64,000 bases of DNA from Bryobacter aggregatus MPL3 (GCF_000702445.1 NZ_JNIF01000004.1:62001-126000); one strand, 5' to 3'; shown: positions 7,453-17,391, counted from the first letter of the stretch. Notes: a model not told the origin generated them from the letters alone. Translations and numbers: made by a program.

Positions 7453-8955
7453 TTAGACTTCCAGTTGCGGCCGGCCGGGTTCTGGCCAGTCAAGATGGAA
7501 GAACTTCCCGCGCGGAGAATCGGTGCGCTCATAGGTATGGGCGCCGAAGAAATCGCGCTGGGCCTGGAGCAGATTCGCCGGCAGCGTCTCGGTGCGATAA
7601 GCGTCAAAGTAGCTCAGGGCCGAGAAGAAGGTCGGTGTTGCGACACCGTTTGTCGCCGCGGCCGCGACAACCTTGCGCCAGTTGGTCTGGCAACGATCGA
7701 GTTCGCTGGTGAAGAACGGATCGAGCAGCAGATTCACCAGGTCATGATTGTGCTGATAGGCTTCGGTGATCTTCTGCAGGAAGCGGGCGCGGATGATGCA
7801 GCCGCCACGGAAGATCTTGGCGATCTCGCCGAAGGGCAAGTCCCACTTGTAATCCACCTGCGCGGTGCGCATCAGCTGGAAGCCCTGCGCATAGGCGCAG
7901 ATCTTCGAGCAATACAGCGCATCGTGAATGGCATCGATCATGGCCTGCTTGTCGCCGGTGAAGGAGACTGCCGGTCCCTTCAGCAGCTTCGAGGCGTTGA
8001 CGCGTTCTTCCTTCACCGCGCTCAGATAGCGGGCAAAGACGGCCTCGGCAACGGTCGGGGCAGGGACGCCCATGTCGAGGGCGTTCGTGCTGGTCCACTT
8101 ACCGGTGCCCTTTTGGCCCGCAGTGTCGAGAACGATGTCGACGAAGGCTTTTCCGGTGACGGGGTCCTTCTGGGCGAGGATGTCCGCGGTGATCTCGATG
8201 AGGAAGCTGTCCAGCACGCCGGTGTTCCAGGTCTTGAACACGGCTGCGCATTCTTCCGCGCTCATCCCAAGCAGATTCTTCATCAGCGCGAAGGCTTCGC
8301 AGATCATCTGCATGTCGCCATACTCGATGCCGTTATGAACCATCTTGACGTAGTGGCCGGCGCCGTTCGGTCCAATGTAAGTGGTGCAGGGAACTCCGCC
8401 GACAATCGGATGTCCGGGCGTTGCGCCTTCGAGCGGCTTGCCTGTCTTGTCATCCACCTTGGCTGCGATTGCTTCCCAGATGGGCCGGATCTCTTCAAAG
8501 GCGGCCTTGTCGCCACCAGGCATCAGGGAGGGACCGAAGCGGGCGCCTTCTTCACCGCCGGACACACCGGAACCGATGAAGCGAAGGCCCTTGGCCTTCA
8601 GATCTTTCTCGCGACGGATGGTATCGGTCCAAAGAGCGTTGCCGCCATCGATAATAATGTCGCCTTCTTCGAGATGAGGCACGAGGGAGTCGATCACGGC
8701 ATCCGTACCAGCGCCAGCCTTTACCAGGATGATGATCTTCCGCGGGCGCTTGAGCGAGGCTACAAAGCCTTCAATGGTCGCCTGGCCGTCTAAACCGCCG
8801 GGGGTAGACGGGTGTGCCGCGACAAACTTCTCCATGGTGACCGTGGTCCGGTTGTAGACCGAAATTCGAAATCCGTGATCAGCGATGTTGAGCGCCAGAT
8901 TCTGGCCCATCACTGCAAGGCCGACGAGGCCAATGTCAGATTGAGGTAACGACAT
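7453..8955 (-). CDS. gnd: 6-phosphogluconate dehydrogenase (decarboxylating)
   Basis: This enzyme oxidises 6-phosphogluconate to ribulose 5-phosphate and CO2 with NADP+ in the cytoplasmic pentose phosphate pathway. The 500 residues include the N-terminal Rossmann motif [15 protein letters not shown], the substrate motif [16 protein letters not shown], the catalytic region [17 protein letters not shown] and the C-terminal tail [17 protein letters not shown]. Length and start match the long (about 470-500 residue) Gnd class. It is the last gene after the secretin/pseudopilin genes on the same strand, 11 bases behind a pseudopilin stop, and is followed by a terminator. Co-transcription of a sugar-pathway enzyme with secretion genes is odd; a separate promoter is possible. 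Confidence 0.97.
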   Translation of the reverse strand: MSLPQSDIGLVGLAVMGQNLALNIADHGFRISVYNRTTVTMEKFVAAHPSTPGGLDGQATIEGFVASLKRPRKIIILVKAGAGTDAVIDSLVPHLEEGDIIIDGGNALWTDTIRREKDLKAKGLRFIGSGVSGGEEGARFGPSLMPGGDKAAFEEIRPIWEAIAAKVDDKTGKPLEGATPGHPIVGGVPCTTYIGPNGAGHYVKMVHNGIEYGDMQMICEAFALMKNLLGMSAEECAAVFKTWNTGVLDSFLIEITADILAQKDPVTGKAFVDIVLDTAGQKGTGKWTSTNALDMGVPAPTVAEAVFARYLSAVKEERVNASKLLKGPAVSFTGDKQAMIDAIHDALYCSKICAYAQGFQLMRTAQVDYKWDLPFGEIAKIFRGGCIIRARFLQKITEAYQHNHDLVNLLLDPFFTSELDRCQTNWRKVVAAAATNGVATPTFFSALSYFDAYRTETLPANLLQAQRDFFGAHTYERTDSPRGKFFHLDWPEPGRPQLEV

Positions 8956-8966
8956 AAAAGTCTAGG

Positions 8967-9374
8967 CTACCACTCGCCGTAGGGTGTGCCTTCGAGGCTT
9001 TTTTGATCGGAGCCAGACTTGACGTCGTAGATGCCGGGTTCGGTCTGGTTGACGCTGGCAAGAGAGTCTTCCATGACAATGCGCCAGGTGTCCGCGCGGC
9101 CTGTCATTGGGTCGACGGGAATAGAGCGCAGATAGCCTGCATCCACCAGATCGCGCAGGTCCTGCGGGGCTTTCTGCTTGTCATAGGTGAATTCGTCGAT
9201 GACCGTGCGCATGGTGAACAGGTTGTTCTTGAGCACGCTCTCCCGTGCTCGTACCAAGGACTTTTGATAGATCGGAATGGCGAGCGAGAGAATGATCGAG
9301 ATGATCGTCATTACGATGATCATCTCGACGATTGTGAAGCCCCGCCTTCTACCAGTCGGAATACGGAGTGCCAT
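8967..9374 (-). CDS. Type II secretion/type IV pilus pseudopilin (GspG-like)
   Basis: The protein has the prepilin cleavage motif RRRGFTIVEM followed by the conserved hydrophobic helix (IIVMTIISIILSLAIPIYQ) and a GspG-like C-terminal domain (DAGYLRSIPVDPMTGR). Prepilin peptidase should cut before Phe and methylate it. I place the start at ATG 9372-9374, which gives 135 residues, because GGAGAAA lies 9 bases upstream and the leader is then a normal short basic peptide. A frame extension upstream to 9449 adds an unlikely leader. The gene overlaps the previous pseudopilin by 26 bases. It would form part of a periplasmic pseudopilus with the upstream secretin. Confidence 0.9.
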   Translation of the reverse strand: MALRIPTGRRRGFTIVEMIIVMTIISIILSLAIPIYQKSLVRARESVLKNNLFTMRTVIDEFTYDKQKAPQDLRDLVDAGYLRSIPVDPMTGRADTWRIVMEDSLASVNQTEPGIYDVKSGSDQKSLEGTPYGEW

Positions 9375-9840
9375 CGGGCGCTTTCTCCATGGTTTTGGAA
9401 TAGACATCGAACACGTTGTCACCACCCCAGCTTTGACTCTTCGGATCATCTTTTACGCTTCGTTTTCCCCAGTCGCTCGACTTTGTAAATGGATCGATCG
9501 GCATGCGTCGCAGGAAACGAATTTTCTTCTCCTGGGCGCCCGGAATCTTGACCCCCTCGACGAGGATTTCCAGCGTCTCGGGGTAATTCTCCGAACCTAC
9601 CTTTTGCGTGCCAAGCTGGCCCTGATCGGCCAGATCCTTGTACTTGTCGATTGCCGTGCGGATCTGCATCAGTGCGTTGCGCAGATCCCGTTCTTTCTCG
9701 CGACGCACCTTGTAGCGCGCCATCGGAAGCGCCATCGAACTGAGTGCGATCAGGATGGTGATCGCGACAATCAGTTCCACCAGAGTCAAACCACCCTGCC
9801 ATTTGCGCCGTTTTGTGGAGACAGGAATCATCAGCTTCAC
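9349..9840 (-). CDS. Second pseudopilin of the secretin operon
   Basis: The 163-residue protein has a basic leader and the prepilin motif GLTLVELIVAITILIAL, then a globular domain with RRMPIDPFTK and a C-terminus ending GTPYSDW that resembles the GTPYGEW end of the next pseudopilin, so the two are probably paralogues. The start may be GTG 9838-9840, overlapping the secretin TAG by one base, or ATG nine bases later. It lies between the secretin and the GspG-like gene and is surely in the same operon. An exact T2SS/T4P subunit name cannot be assigned by eye. Confidence 0.9.
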   Translation of the reverse strand: MKLMIPVSTKRRKWQGGLTLVELIVAITILIALSSMALPMARYKVRREKERDLRNALMQIRTAIDKYKDLADQGQLGTQKVGSENYPETLEILVEGVKIPGAQEKKIRFLRRMPIDPFTKSSDWGKRSVKDDPKSQSWGGDNVFDVYSKTMEKAPDGTPYSDW

Positions 9841-12263
9841 TACTGGATCTTGAGGGTGACTTCAGGAAGCGGTGCCGGAGCCGCCGCCTCATTCTTGGAG
9901 TTGGACAGCTTCGCCTGGGTCAGCCGTACGGTCGCCTCGCCTTTGGCCAAGCTGAGGAAGGTCAGCTTCAACAAGGAACCGTTGCCGCTAATGCCCTTCG
10001 TTCCAGCGCTACGCGACACAGAGACTTCGCCCGAATTGAGATCGGTAACGAGCTCTTCTTTCTGCCCATCGCTCGCGAGCAGGCCGCCTGAGCTCACGTT
10101 CACCAGCTTGAGCAGCTTGGTGTCGTATTCCACTTTGAGCGGTGCCTTCGTCAGGTCGTCGGCCGACTCGACGTTCACCATTACCTGGACTGCGGAACTC
10201 AACTGCACCGGAGTGACCGGAGCAGTCAGACTCAGTTTGTTTTTCAGGGCAGGGGCTGGGCCTGCCATCGGGTTCAACAAGGAAGCCGGCACTGGGACGT
10301 TCGGCCCGGGCAGAGGGCTGGGACGCAATTGTTGTGGTGTGGTTCCGGCCGGAGGCGATCCACCGGGAGGCGATGTCACCGGAGGAGGAATGACCGGTGT
10401 TACTGCGGGAGCGCTGGCGGCAGGAGCCACAACCGGCTCTGGTTTCATCTGATAGCTCAGCTTCACCTGCTGGTCGGTTCCGGTGCTGACACCCCTCAGG
10501 TTTAGATCTGTCAGCTCCGGCGCACGCACCAGATGGGGCACCAGGACAACGAGCAACTCGCTGTCGCTCCGGTCATCGACATCCGATCCGAAGAGCCAAT
10601 TGAGACCGGGCAAGGTGGCGAGCCAAGGGAGGCCGACAATAGTTTTCGAGCGGGTATTCGATCGAAGACCACCCATCACGTTGATTTCGCCTTCTCGAAT
10701 GCGAATATCTTCGCCGATCTTGCGCTGTCCGATCACGGGTTGTGTCAATCCGCCGATGTTGACCTGATCCCGGATATTGGAGACTTCCACTTCCACACGG
10801 AGGGACACTTCATCATTGCCATGAATCTTGGGTGTGATGTCGACGTTCACACCGACTTCGGCAAACTGGAACTGCGTCGAGGCATAAGGGCTGACGCCTC
10901 CCACGCCGCCGGTGGTGCCTACGTTGAAGCTGCCCGTGGCATAGGGATATCGGTCACCAATGCGCAAACTGGCCTTCTTGTTGTCAACGGTACGCACCTG
11001 CGGATTCTGGAGGACGCGTGTGGTTCGGTCATTCAGCAAGGCTTGGAGGAAGAGTCCCGGCATGTTGACGGAGAAATTGTTTGTGGAAAGCTTGCTGATG
11101 CGAGCCAGGTTCAGCGAGGTGCTTGCTGGAGTGGTGCCGGAAGCGGGCGCGCCATTGAACCCGATCACTTGCGCCAGGCCCGCCGTGGATCCATTGGCAA
11201 TCGTGGCGGCCAGCGAGCGTGTCTTGGTCTTGTTGGCTTCAAGAACATAGACGTCGAGAACGATTTCTGCCCGCGGCTTGTCCATGTCGTTTAAAATTTT
11301 CTGGACCAGCGACACCTGATCGGCAGTGCAGCGCACCATCAGCGCCATCTGCGCGACATAGGGCACCACCTTGCGGCATTCGCCCACCACGCGGACGGCG
11401 TTTGCGATTTCGTTCAACTCCTGCGGCTCCAGCGCGTGCTGGAGATAGAAAACTTTGACAATGTAGTCTTCGTAGTCACGGCGCTTCTGCGGGTTATCGA
11501 GCGTCACGTAGATCGCGTTGCTCGAAATTGGCTTCCAATAGGCTTTGGTGAGGATGGACAGGTAGTCGAGCGCCTCTTCAAGCGTCGTGTTCTGGAAATC
11601 GACCGGAAAGTTTTTGCCCGAGTTCTGAGAGAGGAAGTCCGGGTCGAACATGACATTAATGCCGGCCATCTTGGACAAGGTCTCAAAGAGGATCTTTGCC
11701 GGCTGGTTGTTCATCTTGAGGTTGACGATCTCGCGCTTGATCGGCTTGAGCACCGGAGCATCCATCAAGGTGTCGATCTTTTTCTCTGCCTCTTTTTTGA
11801 CCTTGTCGGCGGCGGTGAGCGAGCGCTCCTCGGGTGGGGTGGGCGCGCCGGAGTGCTGTTCCTTCTTGATCATGTCGAAGGTCTGGCGCATGCGCTGTTC
11901 GGCAATTGAACTGGAGGGGTCGAGGGCAAAGGCGCGTTGGAAAATGGCGAGGGCCTCTTCGAGCTTGCCCTGGGCGCGGAGTTTTTCGCCGCGATCGACC
12001 ATTTTCTGGGCTGCCTGGAAGCGGGCGCGGTCGACACCCAGCTTATAGCCAGTGTCGCGGGGATCCGTCCCCAGGGCCTGCTCGTACAACTCGAGGGCTT
12101 TCTCGTAGTCGCCTTTGGCCTCGGCGAGGAGCGCTTCCTGCAAAAGCTTCTCACCCTTGCGGGTTTTCGCTTCGAGCGGCATGGGCACAAAAGCGCCCTC
12201 AAAACATAAAATGAAGGCAAGGGCTAAACTGTTGAGGCGGGCTAAACCTTTGTAAAAAGGCAT
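9840..12263 (-). CDS. Secretin with N-terminal TPR repeats and C-terminal cohesin-like domain
   Basis: This 807-residue outer-membrane channel subunit of type II secretion/type IV pilus type begins with a signal peptide (about 1-32). TPR repeats follow at about 35-130 (GDYEKALELYEQALGTDP, KLEEALAIFQRAFALDP), then an STN/N0-like domain (195-255) and an N1-like domain (265-335). The secretin core at about 400-580 contains VLQNPQVRTVDNKKASLRIG and GLPWLATLPGLNWLFG. A proline-rich linker (about 608-665) leads to a cohesin-like beta domain (675-807), with KVEYDTKLLKLVNVSSGG as the recognisable core. It heads an operon with two pseudopilins. The cohesin tail may anchor partner proteins; that is inference. 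No ATPase or inner-membrane platform gene is nearby, so these must be encoded elsewhere. Confidence 0.93.
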   Translation of the reverse strand: MPFYKGLARLNSLALAFILCFEGAFVPMPLEAKTRKGEKLLQEALLAEAKGDYEKALELYEQALGTDPRDTGYKLGVDRARFQAAQKMVDRGEKLRAQGKLEEALAIFQRAFALDPSSSIAEQRMRQTFDMIKKEQHSGAPTPPEERSLTAADKVKKEAEKKIDTLMDAPVLKPIKREIVNLKMNNQPAKILFETLSKMAGINVMFDPDFLSQNSGKNFPVDFQNTTLEEALDYLSILTKAYWKPISSNAIYVTLDNPQKRRDYEDYIVKVFYLQHALEPQELNEIANAVRVVGECRKVVPYVAQMALMVRCTADQVSLVQKILNDMDKPRAEIVLDVYVLEANKTKTRSLAATIANGSTAGLAQVIGFNGAPASGTTPASTSLNLARISKLSTNNFSVNMPGLFLQALLNDRTTRVLQNPQVRTVDNKKASLRIGDRYPYATGSFNVGTTGGVGGVSPYASTQFQFAEVGVNVDITPKIHGNDEVSLRVEVEVSNIRDQVNIGGLTQPVIGQRKIGEDIRIREGEINVMGGLRSNTRSKTIVGLPWLATLPGLNWLFGSDVDDRSDSELLVVLVPHLVRAPELTDLNLRGVSTGTDQQVKLSYQMKPEPVVAPAASAPAVTPVIPPPVTSPPGGSPPAGTTPQQLRPSPLPGPNVPVPASLLNPMAGPAPALKNKLSLTAPVTPVQLSSAVQVMVNVESADDLTKAPLKVEYDTKLLKLVNVSSGGLLASDGQKEELVTDLNSGEVSVSRSAGTKGISGNGSLLKLTFLSLAKGEATVRLTQAKLSNSKNEAAAPAPLPEVTLKIQ

Positions 12264-12355
12264 CTTATTCGATTTCTCGTGGTAAACTCAGAATTTCGGG
12301 CATGGCTGCGGAAAGCACCTATATGGTCTGACGTGGCGTCTCCCGATTTCGTGCA

Positions 12356-12829
12356 ATGAAGCCGGAAAATCAAGGAAATCGAATCATCGCCGACAACCGC
12401 TACGCGCGGCACGAGTACTTCATTACTGACGTTTACGAGGCGGGCCTCGTCTTGACGGGAACCGAAGTAAAGGCGGCACGCAATGGAAAAGTGGCCCTGA
12501 AGGACGGCTGGGCTGAGGTGCGCAACGGCGAAGCCTGGCTCGAGGGTGTTCACATCAGCGAGTACAGCCACGGCAACATCGAGAATCATAAGCCCGTTCA
12601 CGCGCGGAAGCTGCTGCTGCACAAGCAGGAGATCCTCAAGTTGATCGGCAAGACCCGGGAGAAGGGTCTCACTTTGATTCCATTGAAGATGTACCTCAAA
12701 GAGGGCCGGATCAAGTGCGAGATCGGCTTGGCGAAGGGCAAGAAGCTGCACGACAAGCGCGAAACCTTGAAGACGCGCGAACAAGAAGCCGAGGCACGCT
12801 CGGCGATGAAGGCGAGAAGATACCAATGA
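12356..12829 (+). CDS. smpB: SsrA-binding protein SmpB
   Basis: SmpB binds tmRNA and brings it to stalled ribosomes for trans-translation. The 157-residue product has the family features: NRIIADNRYARHEYFI near the N-terminus, TGTEVKAARNGKV, ENHKPVHARKLLLHKQEI, LIPLKMYLKEGRIKCEIGLA and the basic C-terminal tail KLHDKRETLK. Length is normal. The start at 12356 has no obvious Shine-Dalgarno sequence. The stop overlaps the pepA start (ATGA), so the two genes are translationally coupled. Confidence 0.97.
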   Translation: MKPENQGNRIIADNRYARHEYFITDVYEAGLVLTGTEVKAARNGKVALKDGWAEVRNGEAWLEGVHISEYSHGNIENHKPVHARKLLLHKQEILKLIGKTREKGLTLIPLKMYLKEGRIKCEIGLAKGKKLHDKRETLKTREQEAEARSAMKARRYQ

Positions 12830-14292
12830 ATTCGACGATTCTGTTCCAAGGCTATGCAGGGTTCGGCGCGGACGCGCTGGTGTTTCCCGCAATCGAGGGG
12901 AGCGCCCCTCAGACCGGCAACGCGGCGGTCGATGAATGGGCGAGCGACCTCTACGCTTCTGGTGAGTTTTCCGGCAAATCTCTCGAGACGGCCCTGCTCT
13001 ACAAACCGGCGGGCCTGGAGGCGAAACGCGTCCTTCTGATCGGCCTGGGCAAGGGCGATACGGTCAACAGCGCGGTCCTCCGGCGCGTGGCCGGCGCCGC
13101 ACTCCGGACCTTGAAAGCAAAGTCGATTCTGAAAATTGGCTTCGTTCTGGCGAAAGAATTCCAACAGGCCGCCTACGCGCAGGCCCTGCTCGAAGGCGCG
13201 GTCGCCGCGGACTTTGAACCGGACGAACACAAAAGCAAAAAGGATGCGAAGCACGCCGAGAGCTTCACGATTCTCGCCGAAGGTGGCTCCTCGGACTTGG
13301 CCGAAGCAGCCCGCAATGGCGCGGTGATCGGCGAGGCGCAGAACTTCACCCGGGCGCTCGTGAACGAGCCCGGCAACCTGCTGACGCCGACCGTTCTGGC
13401 CGCTCGCGCCAAAGCGATGGCGGAAGAGAACGGTCTCGATGTCGACATCCTCGACGAGGATCGCATGCGGCAGCTTGGCATGGGCAGTCTGCTCGCGGTG
13501 GCGCAGGGAAGCGCAGAGCCCCCAGCCATGATCGTGCTGCACTACAAGCCGGCTGACGCCAAGCCGGGCACGCATCTGGGATTGATCGGTAAAGGGGTCA
13601 CCTTTGACACCGGTGGCATCTCGATCAAACCGAGCGAGAGCATGGAAAAGATGAAGTACGACATGGCCGGTGGGGCGGCGGTGATCGGCGCAATGATGGC
13701 CATCGCCAAACTGCAGCCGAAGGTGGAAGTCACTGCCGTGATCCCCACTGTCGAAAACATGCCGGGTTCCCGGGCTGTCCGTCCTGGCGACATTGTCACT
13801 TCACTGGCTGGTAAGACCATCGAAGTATTAAACACCGATGCTGAGGGGCGGCTGATTCTGATCGACGCGATCACCTACGCCAAGCGTCTGGGCGTCACGC
13901 TGATGATCGACGCGGCCACGCTCACCGGCGCGATCACCGTTGCTCTCGGCGCCGTCAACGTCGGCCTCTTCTCGAACGATGGAGGCTGGCAGCAGCAGGT
14001 GCTCGATTCGTCCAAGGAAGTTGGCGAGAAGATGTGGCCCATGCCGATGGATGACGAATATAAGGAGCTGTTGAAGAACGCCTTTGCCGACATGCCGAAT
14101 ATCGGTAGCCGGGGCGCGGGATCGATCACCGCGGCGCTCTTCCTCAAAGAATGGGTCGAAGATACGCCCTGGGTGCATCTCGACATTGCCGGTACGGCGT
14201 GGATTGACGAAGCAAAGCCATTTCTTGCGAAAGGCCCGACAGGCGTTGGCATGCGGACCTTCATCGAAGTGGCGCGCCGTCTGGCGAACTAG
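12826..14292 (+). CDS. pepA: Leucyl aminopeptidase (M17 family)
   Basis: This cytoplasmic two-metal aminopeptidase releases N-terminal residues from peptides. From ATG 12826 the protein has 488 residues. The metal and active-site motifs are clear: GKGVTFDTGGISIKPS and MKYDMAGGAAV around residues 253-290, and the family signature NTDAEGRL near 335. I prefer ATG 12826 because it overlaps the smpB stop as ATGA; a longer frame from 12715 would lie inside smpB. The TAG stop lies in a CTAG that also encodes, on the other strand, the stop of the convergent dehydrogenase gene. Confidence 0.96.
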   Translation: MNSTILFQGYAGFGADALVFPAIEGSAPQTGNAAVDEWASDLYASGEFSGKSLETALLYKPAGLEAKRVLLIGLGKGDTVNSAVLRRVAGAALRTLKAKSILKIGFVLAKEFQQAAYAQALLEGAVAADFEPDEHKSKKDAKHAESFTILAEGGSSDLAEAARNGAVIGEAQNFTRALVNEPGNLLTPTVLAARAKAMAEENGLDVDILDEDRMRQLGMGSLLAVAQGSAEPPAMIVLHYKPADAKPGTHLGLIGKGVTFDTGGISIKPSESMEKMKYDMAGGAAVIGAMMAIAKLQPKVEVTAVIPTVENMPGSRAVRPGDIVTSLAGKTIEVLNTDAEGRLILIDAITYAKRLGVTLMIDAATLTGAITVALGAVNVGLFSNDGGWQQQVLDSSKEVGEKMWPMPMDDEYKELLKNAFADMPNIGSRGAGSITAALFLKEWVEDTPWVHLDIAGTAWIDEAKPFLAKGPTGVGMRTFIEVARRLAN

Positions 14293-15245
14293 CTTTTGGG
14301 CCGGATCGTGGCTCCAAACGGGCCCTTGAGAAATTCGCGGACCCAACGGTCGCGACGCCCGCGAACCGCGTCAGGATCCTTCTTGCTCCAATCATGAAAG
14401 CCCTTGCCCGGCTCCGCTCCCAGCGCATTGTTCTGATACATGCTCTGGTAGAGCGGCGGCGCGCCCGGCTCATTGCACAGGTCTCTGGTGACGTAGTCGC
14501 AGACTTGGAACGAAGTGATGCCCACCAGATCCTGATGCTCGAAGATCCCGTAGGCGGGCAACCGCAGGCCAAAGCCCAGGCTCGCCGCGAGATCGACGTC
14601 CTCTACGCTCGCAATTCCTTCGGCGACAATGTGGACCGCCTCGCGTACCATCGCCATCTGCATCCGGTTTCCTAATTGGCCGGGGCGATCCTTGTGGACC
14701 ACCACCGGAACCTTGCCGCAGCGGGCGAGTAATTCCCGCAGCCCTTCCACGACTTCGCTGCTGGTTGACGGCGAGCGGACGACTTCTACCAGCGGCATCA
14801 GATGCGCGGGATTCCAGAAATGCGTTGTGGCAATGCGTTCCGGATGCGCTGCCTTTTCGCTCATGACGGTGATGCTCAGGCCACTCGTGTTCGAGGTGAT
14901 CCAGGTATCGGGCGCAACCAGGGCTTCCACCCGCGCGATCCATTCCTGCTTCAACTCCATGTTCTCGGGAATCGATTCGATGACCAGATCTGCGCCGGGC
15001 AGGGCGGCCTCAAATTCGTGAGAGGCCTCCAGCAGTCCGATTGCCTTGCTGCTCTGCTCGGGGCTGAGAATCCCATTCTGTTCTAACTGCAGCAACTGCT
15101 TTTGTGCGAGTTCGAGTCCGGCGGCGGCACTCGATGCCTGACGCGAAAGGATGGTCGTTCTTACCCCTCCCAGTGCCAGGCTTCCCGCAATGCCGGGGCC
15201 CATGGTGCCAGCGCCTGCGACGACGGCCCGGTGAATCTGTTTCAT
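14289..15245 (-). CDS. 3-hydroxyacyl-CoA dehydrogenase family protein
   Basis: The 318-residue protein has an N-terminal Rossmann fold (VAGAGTMGPGIAGSLALGG), the acidic mid-segment LVIESIPENMELKQEW, the catalytic His region THFWNPAHLMPLVEVV and a C-terminal helical domain (GFGLRLPAYGIFEHQDLVG). This is the 3-hydroxybutyryl-CoA/3-hydroxyacyl-CoA dehydrogenase fold, which oxidises hydroxyacyl-CoA or related acids with NAD(P)+. The exact substrate is not evident, and no beta-oxidation genes are adjacent. Length is close to that of stand-alone family members. It converges with pepA, sharing four bases. Confidence 0.9.
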   Translation of the reverse strand: MKQIHRAVVAGAGTMGPGIAGSLALGGVRTTILSRQASSAAAGLELAQKQLLQLEQNGILSPEQSSKAIGLLEASHEFEAALPGADLVIESIPENMELKQEWIARVEALVAPDTWITSNTSGLSITVMSEKAAHPERIATTHFWNPAHLMPLVEVVRSPSTSSEVVEGLRELLARCGKVPVVVHKDRPGQLGNRMQMAMVREAVHIVAEGIASVEDVDLAASLGFGLRLPAYGIFEHQDLVGITSFQVCDYVTRDLCNEPGAPPLYQSMYQNNALGAEPGKGFHDWSKKDPDAVRGRRDRWVREFLKGPFGATIRPKS

Positions 15246-15262
15246 CGATCCAGCATATCGGT

Positions 15263-17347
15263 CTAGTAGCGGCGCACGGTGGCGGAGTACAGAGTTGAGT
15301 TGCCTGCCGCGTCCCAGGCGCGCACCTGGATGGTGTTGAAGCCGATGGCGATGCTCACATCAAAGAGCCAGTTTGTCGCGCCATTGCTCACATTCGATAT
15401 GGCTGCTCCGCTTTGGTCTCCTGCCGAATTGGTCCAGGTTACTTTTTGTACGCCCACATTGTCGGTGGCTGTTCCTTTGAAAGTCAGTTTGGTGGCACTT
15501 GTGATGATGTAGTTTCCGATGGGTTGTTGGATGGTCATTTGGGGTGGGGTCTTATCCTCTCCGGGATTGGAACCAGGATTTGCTGGTGTTGTCGCCGGCA
15601 CGGTGCGCTCGACGGTGATTTTCTTGGTGGTGGCAATCCCACTACGGGCCGTGGCGACCACGCTGATTTCGTTGCTGCCACTTTCGAGCGGTACGGTGGC
15701 GCTCCAGGTTTCGAGACCCATCGCTACTCCGCTTTTGCTCCGGTTGCTACTCCACTTGACGCTGGAGATTCCAGTGCTGTGCGCCGCCGTTCCACTCACC
15801 GTGATCTGTGCGGCCGTGGTGGTGGGCGTGCTGCCTGTTGGAGAACTGATGCTCAAGTTGACATCGCCCTCTGTCTCCCTGGTAAGGCTTCGATTGAGTA
15901 CGACAGTATTTCCTGCGAAGCTGCCTTGGATCGAGATCTGGTTCGCCCCGCCACTGAGTGGAACTGCGGCGCAGCTCCAGGTGCTGCCCGTGCTGTTCAC
16001 CAGGCAACGCGCTGTTGCCGCATTGCTCTCATTGCGATACTCCACTTGCAGTCCGGCGCCGCTGCCGCTGGCCGAGCCGCTCACATTCACCGTGGTTGCG
16101 CTGAGCTTGGTGCCTTCCACTGGATTCAAAATGCTCAGGACTAACGGCGTCGGTGCGCTACTGGCCGGGCTCGCATAGATCTGCAGAATGGAATCGATAT
16201 CCGGCGCCTTGAGTCCGCTCGCCTTCTGGTAGTAGGGATACATCACCGAATTCGGGTCGTCCGTGTGTCCGATGCCCAGCGCATGGCCGAGTTCATGCAG
16301 CAGCACGCTGTAGAGATCCCATTGCCCGCCCACGCTCCAGGTCCAGGCATCGTTCATGTGGATGTCGCCCGCCACCGGCTCCGGGTTCGGCGGGGCAGGG
16401 TAGTAACTGTGGGCCAGCACCGTCGTGCCATTCAGAAATGGATAGGGATCGCCGTGATCGCCGGTGACAAAGGACAGATCGAGATTCCGCGCCGCCGTGC
16501 GCAAGCTGGATTCGGTGAAGCGGACGGCCGCCACGCGCGACCATTCGTCGAGCGCGCGGCGGAACTCTACCTTCGTCTGTGAGGCATCGGCATGGCTGCT
16601 CAGCTTGCCGAAGGAATAGGTGATGCTCGCTTGTCCCCGGCCCGGCCCATCCCAGCCATCGCCGTAAGTGGCGGCCAGCATGGCCACCTCATAGCCACTG
16701 CTCAACACTCCGGCGCAGTGCAGCAACGTGTTGCCGCCGGGCATTGATTCCGGAGCAGGATAGATAAATTCGGCTTCATCCCAAAGGCTCAGGGCCTCCC
16801 ACTGTTCCCGTGTGAGATTGGCAAGACGGTCATTCGCCGCGAGTGAGGCGTTACTGGTTCCGAGGACGCCTTCCGCATCGAGAATGCCATCGATCTCCCA
16901 GCCTTGGACATCGGAATGAAAGTGGATGATCACCCACTGGCGGCTGCTGGCCAGGCTGGTATCGGCGGCAAGCAGCGGACTGAAGTTCAGGCTGGGACTG
17001 AGCTTATCGAATGCATCGAGCGGGGCGTAATAGGCCAAGTCGAGACCCTCCCAGTTCATCCCATCGGGTGCGGCAATGATGTAGCCATTGCTCGGCACAC
17101 TACTTAGGATTTGAGCGCCTCGCCGCTCCCACTCTTCGCGATTGAGATCCGGCGTATTCTGTTGGACGAGCCAGTGCATGCGTCGCTCGGTGATCCGTCT
17201 GGACTCGCTCGTCGCGGCCCGGGAGCTCGAGTTGCTCCCCGCCAATTGTGGGCGAATCGTTCTTGTTTTCAAGCGAAGTTCTTCCGCGCTGGCCACGAGC
17301 GCAAAAGAAACGCCTACCGCCGCAAGGGCCAGTGCAAAGCGCTTCAT
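15263..17347 (-). CDS. Secreted matrixin-like metalloprotease with three Ig-like repeats
   Basis: The 694-residue protein starts with a signal peptide (MKRFALALAAVGVSFALVAS). A zinc-metalloprotease domain of the M10/matrixin type lies at about residues 225-390; it contains the metzincin zinc motif HELGHALGIGH followed by the Met-turn region SVMYPYY. Three beta-sandwich repeats follow at about 395-490, 495-590 and 600-694, each with a core like TVNVSGSASG, ITVSGTAAHS or LTFKGTATDN, which matches bacterial Ig-like modules. It is probably exported to the cell surface or medium to degrade protein. It is transcribed divergently from the NHL-repeat gene, 61 bases away, so the two could share control. 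Confidence 0.88.
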   Translation of the reverse strand: MKRFALALAAVGVSFALVASAEELRLKTRTIRPQLAGSNSSSRAATSESRRITERRMHWLVQQNTPDLNREEWERRGAQILSSVPSNGYIIAAPDGMNWEGLDLAYYAPLDAFDKLSPSLNFSPLLAADTSLASSRQWVIIHFHSDVQGWEIDGILDAEGVLGTSNASLAANDRLANLTREQWEALSLWDEAEFIYPAPESMPGGNTLLHCAGVLSSGYEVAMLAATYGDGWDGPGRGQASITYSFGKLSSHADASQTKVEFRRALDEWSRVAAVRFTESSLRTAARNLDLSFVTGDHGDPYPFLNGTTVLAHSYYPAPPNPEPVAGDIHMNDAWTWSVGGQWDLYSVLLHELGHALGIGHTDDPNSVMYPYYQKASGLKAPDIDSILQIYASPASSAPTPLVLSILNPVEGTKLSATTVNVSGSASGSGAGLQVEYRNESNAATARCLVNSTGSTWSCAAVPLSGGANQISIQGSFAGNTVVLNRSLTRETEGDVNLSISSPTGSTPTTTAAQITVSGTAAHSTGISSVKWSSNRSKSGVAMGLETWSATVPLESGSNEISVVATARSGIATTKKITVERTVPATTPANPGSNPGEDKTPPQMTIQQPIGNYIITSATKLTFKGTATDNVGVQKVTWTNSAGDQSGAAISNVSNGATNWLFDVSIAIGFNTIQVRAWDAAGNSTLYSATVRRY

Positions 17348-17391
17348 GAGAAATGATGTTGTCCGTTAAGCCTCTTATCGGGCAGGCTCCC

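Noticed and set aside
7465-8793. A long plus-strand frame (442 codons)
   Set aside because: It is antisense to gnd, whose sequence is fully accounted for by a well-known enzyme.
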